From Motilibacter aurantiacus (GTDB taxonomy: Bacteria; Actinomycetota; Actinomycetes; Motilibacterales; Motilibacteraceae): DNA of 64,000 bases. Where the stretch lies: contig NZ_JAANNO010000004.1 of the NCBI RefSeq assembly GCF_011250645.1, positions 97,344 through 161,343 of the forward strand. The letters are read 5' to 3'. Shown one piece after another: positions 63,936-64,000 of this stretch. The notes under the pieces are model-generated. The model ran no database searches. It saw only the letters and a list, made by a program, of their open reading frames with translations, and was not told the DNA's origin. The stretch's first letter is position 1; each line of letters begins with the position of its first letter. A program made the translations under genes and the position numbers.

Positions 63936-64000
63936 CGCTAGTCCTGCGCTAGTCCTGCCCTAGTCCTGCGCTAGTCCTGCGCTAGTCCTGCGCTAGTCCT
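63936..64000 (+). repeat. 11-bp tandem repeat array, unit CGCTAGTCCTG
   Basis: Six units (the last is missing its final base at the window edge) at 63936, 63947, 63958, 63969, 63980 and 63991. All are identical except the third, which begins CC instead of CG. The array continues beyond the window. Each unit holds CTAG, normally a rare tetranucleotide in such genomes. Confidence 0.95.

Noticed and set aside
63936..64000. CRISPR array
   Set aside because: Units are 11 bp and directly abutting, with no spacers; it is a simple tandem repeat.

Overview
This is a contiguous 64 kb piece of a very GC-rich actinobacterial chromosome. RbpA, WhiA, OpcA, SufR-type iron-sulphur control, many GTG starts, ATGA/GTGA gene overlaps and leaderless-looking genes all point to Actinomycetia. 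A soluble chemoreceptor with a flagellar-sigma-like promoter and two GGDEF/EAL proteins suggest a motile genus (Motilibacter or Kineosporiales type). That genus-level placement is inference; there is no rRNA to settle it. No prophage, insertion sequence, CRISPR array or tRNA was seen.

Layout. 0.1-12.7 kb is the accessory, signalling-rich part: a secreted subtilase, a short-chain dehydrogenase-like protein without the usual catalytic Tyr/Lys, and then on the minus strand an MBL-fold hydrolase, a second subtilase ending in WSG-N repeats and, 2 bp further on, a membrane GAF/PAS/GGDEF/EAL protein. Facing them is a large protein built like mammalian soluble adenylyl cyclase (two cyclase domains, NTPase, TPR). 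12.7-18 kb holds a decayed DUF222/HNH gene, a hypothetical gene, an ABC exporter, a small HTH protein and an ABC-F ATPase. 18.2-23.8 kb holds two tandem secreted clan-A glycosidase-like genes with related leaders, a second membrane GGDEF/EAL protein and a DinB-family protein.

23.8-30.5 kb is a complete overlapping sufR-sufB-sufD-Rieske-sufC-sufS-sufU-sufT operon with a probable SufR operator over the sufR start. 30.6-39.4 kb holds an ABC-2 transporter, heme A synthase, a quinone reductase, two orphan histidine kinases and heme O synthase. 39.6-46.3 kb is the pentose phosphate operon tkt-tal-zwf-opcA-pgl. It is followed by the soluble chemoreceptor and a Tat-exported PHP-domain protein. 50-62.8 kb is the conserved actinobacterial block rbpA, secG, tpiA-pgk-gap, whiA-yvcK-rapZ-uvrC, a NarL-type regulator and uvrA. 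The window ends with a Tat-exported carboxypeptidase-regulatory-like protein and an 11-bp tandem repeat that runs off the edge.

The most interesting parts are the coupled WSG-repeat subtilase/GGDEF-EAL pair, its neighbouring sAC-like cyclase and MBL hydrolase, the conserved leaders of the duplicated glycosidases, and several unexplained inverted repeats in front of regulated genes.
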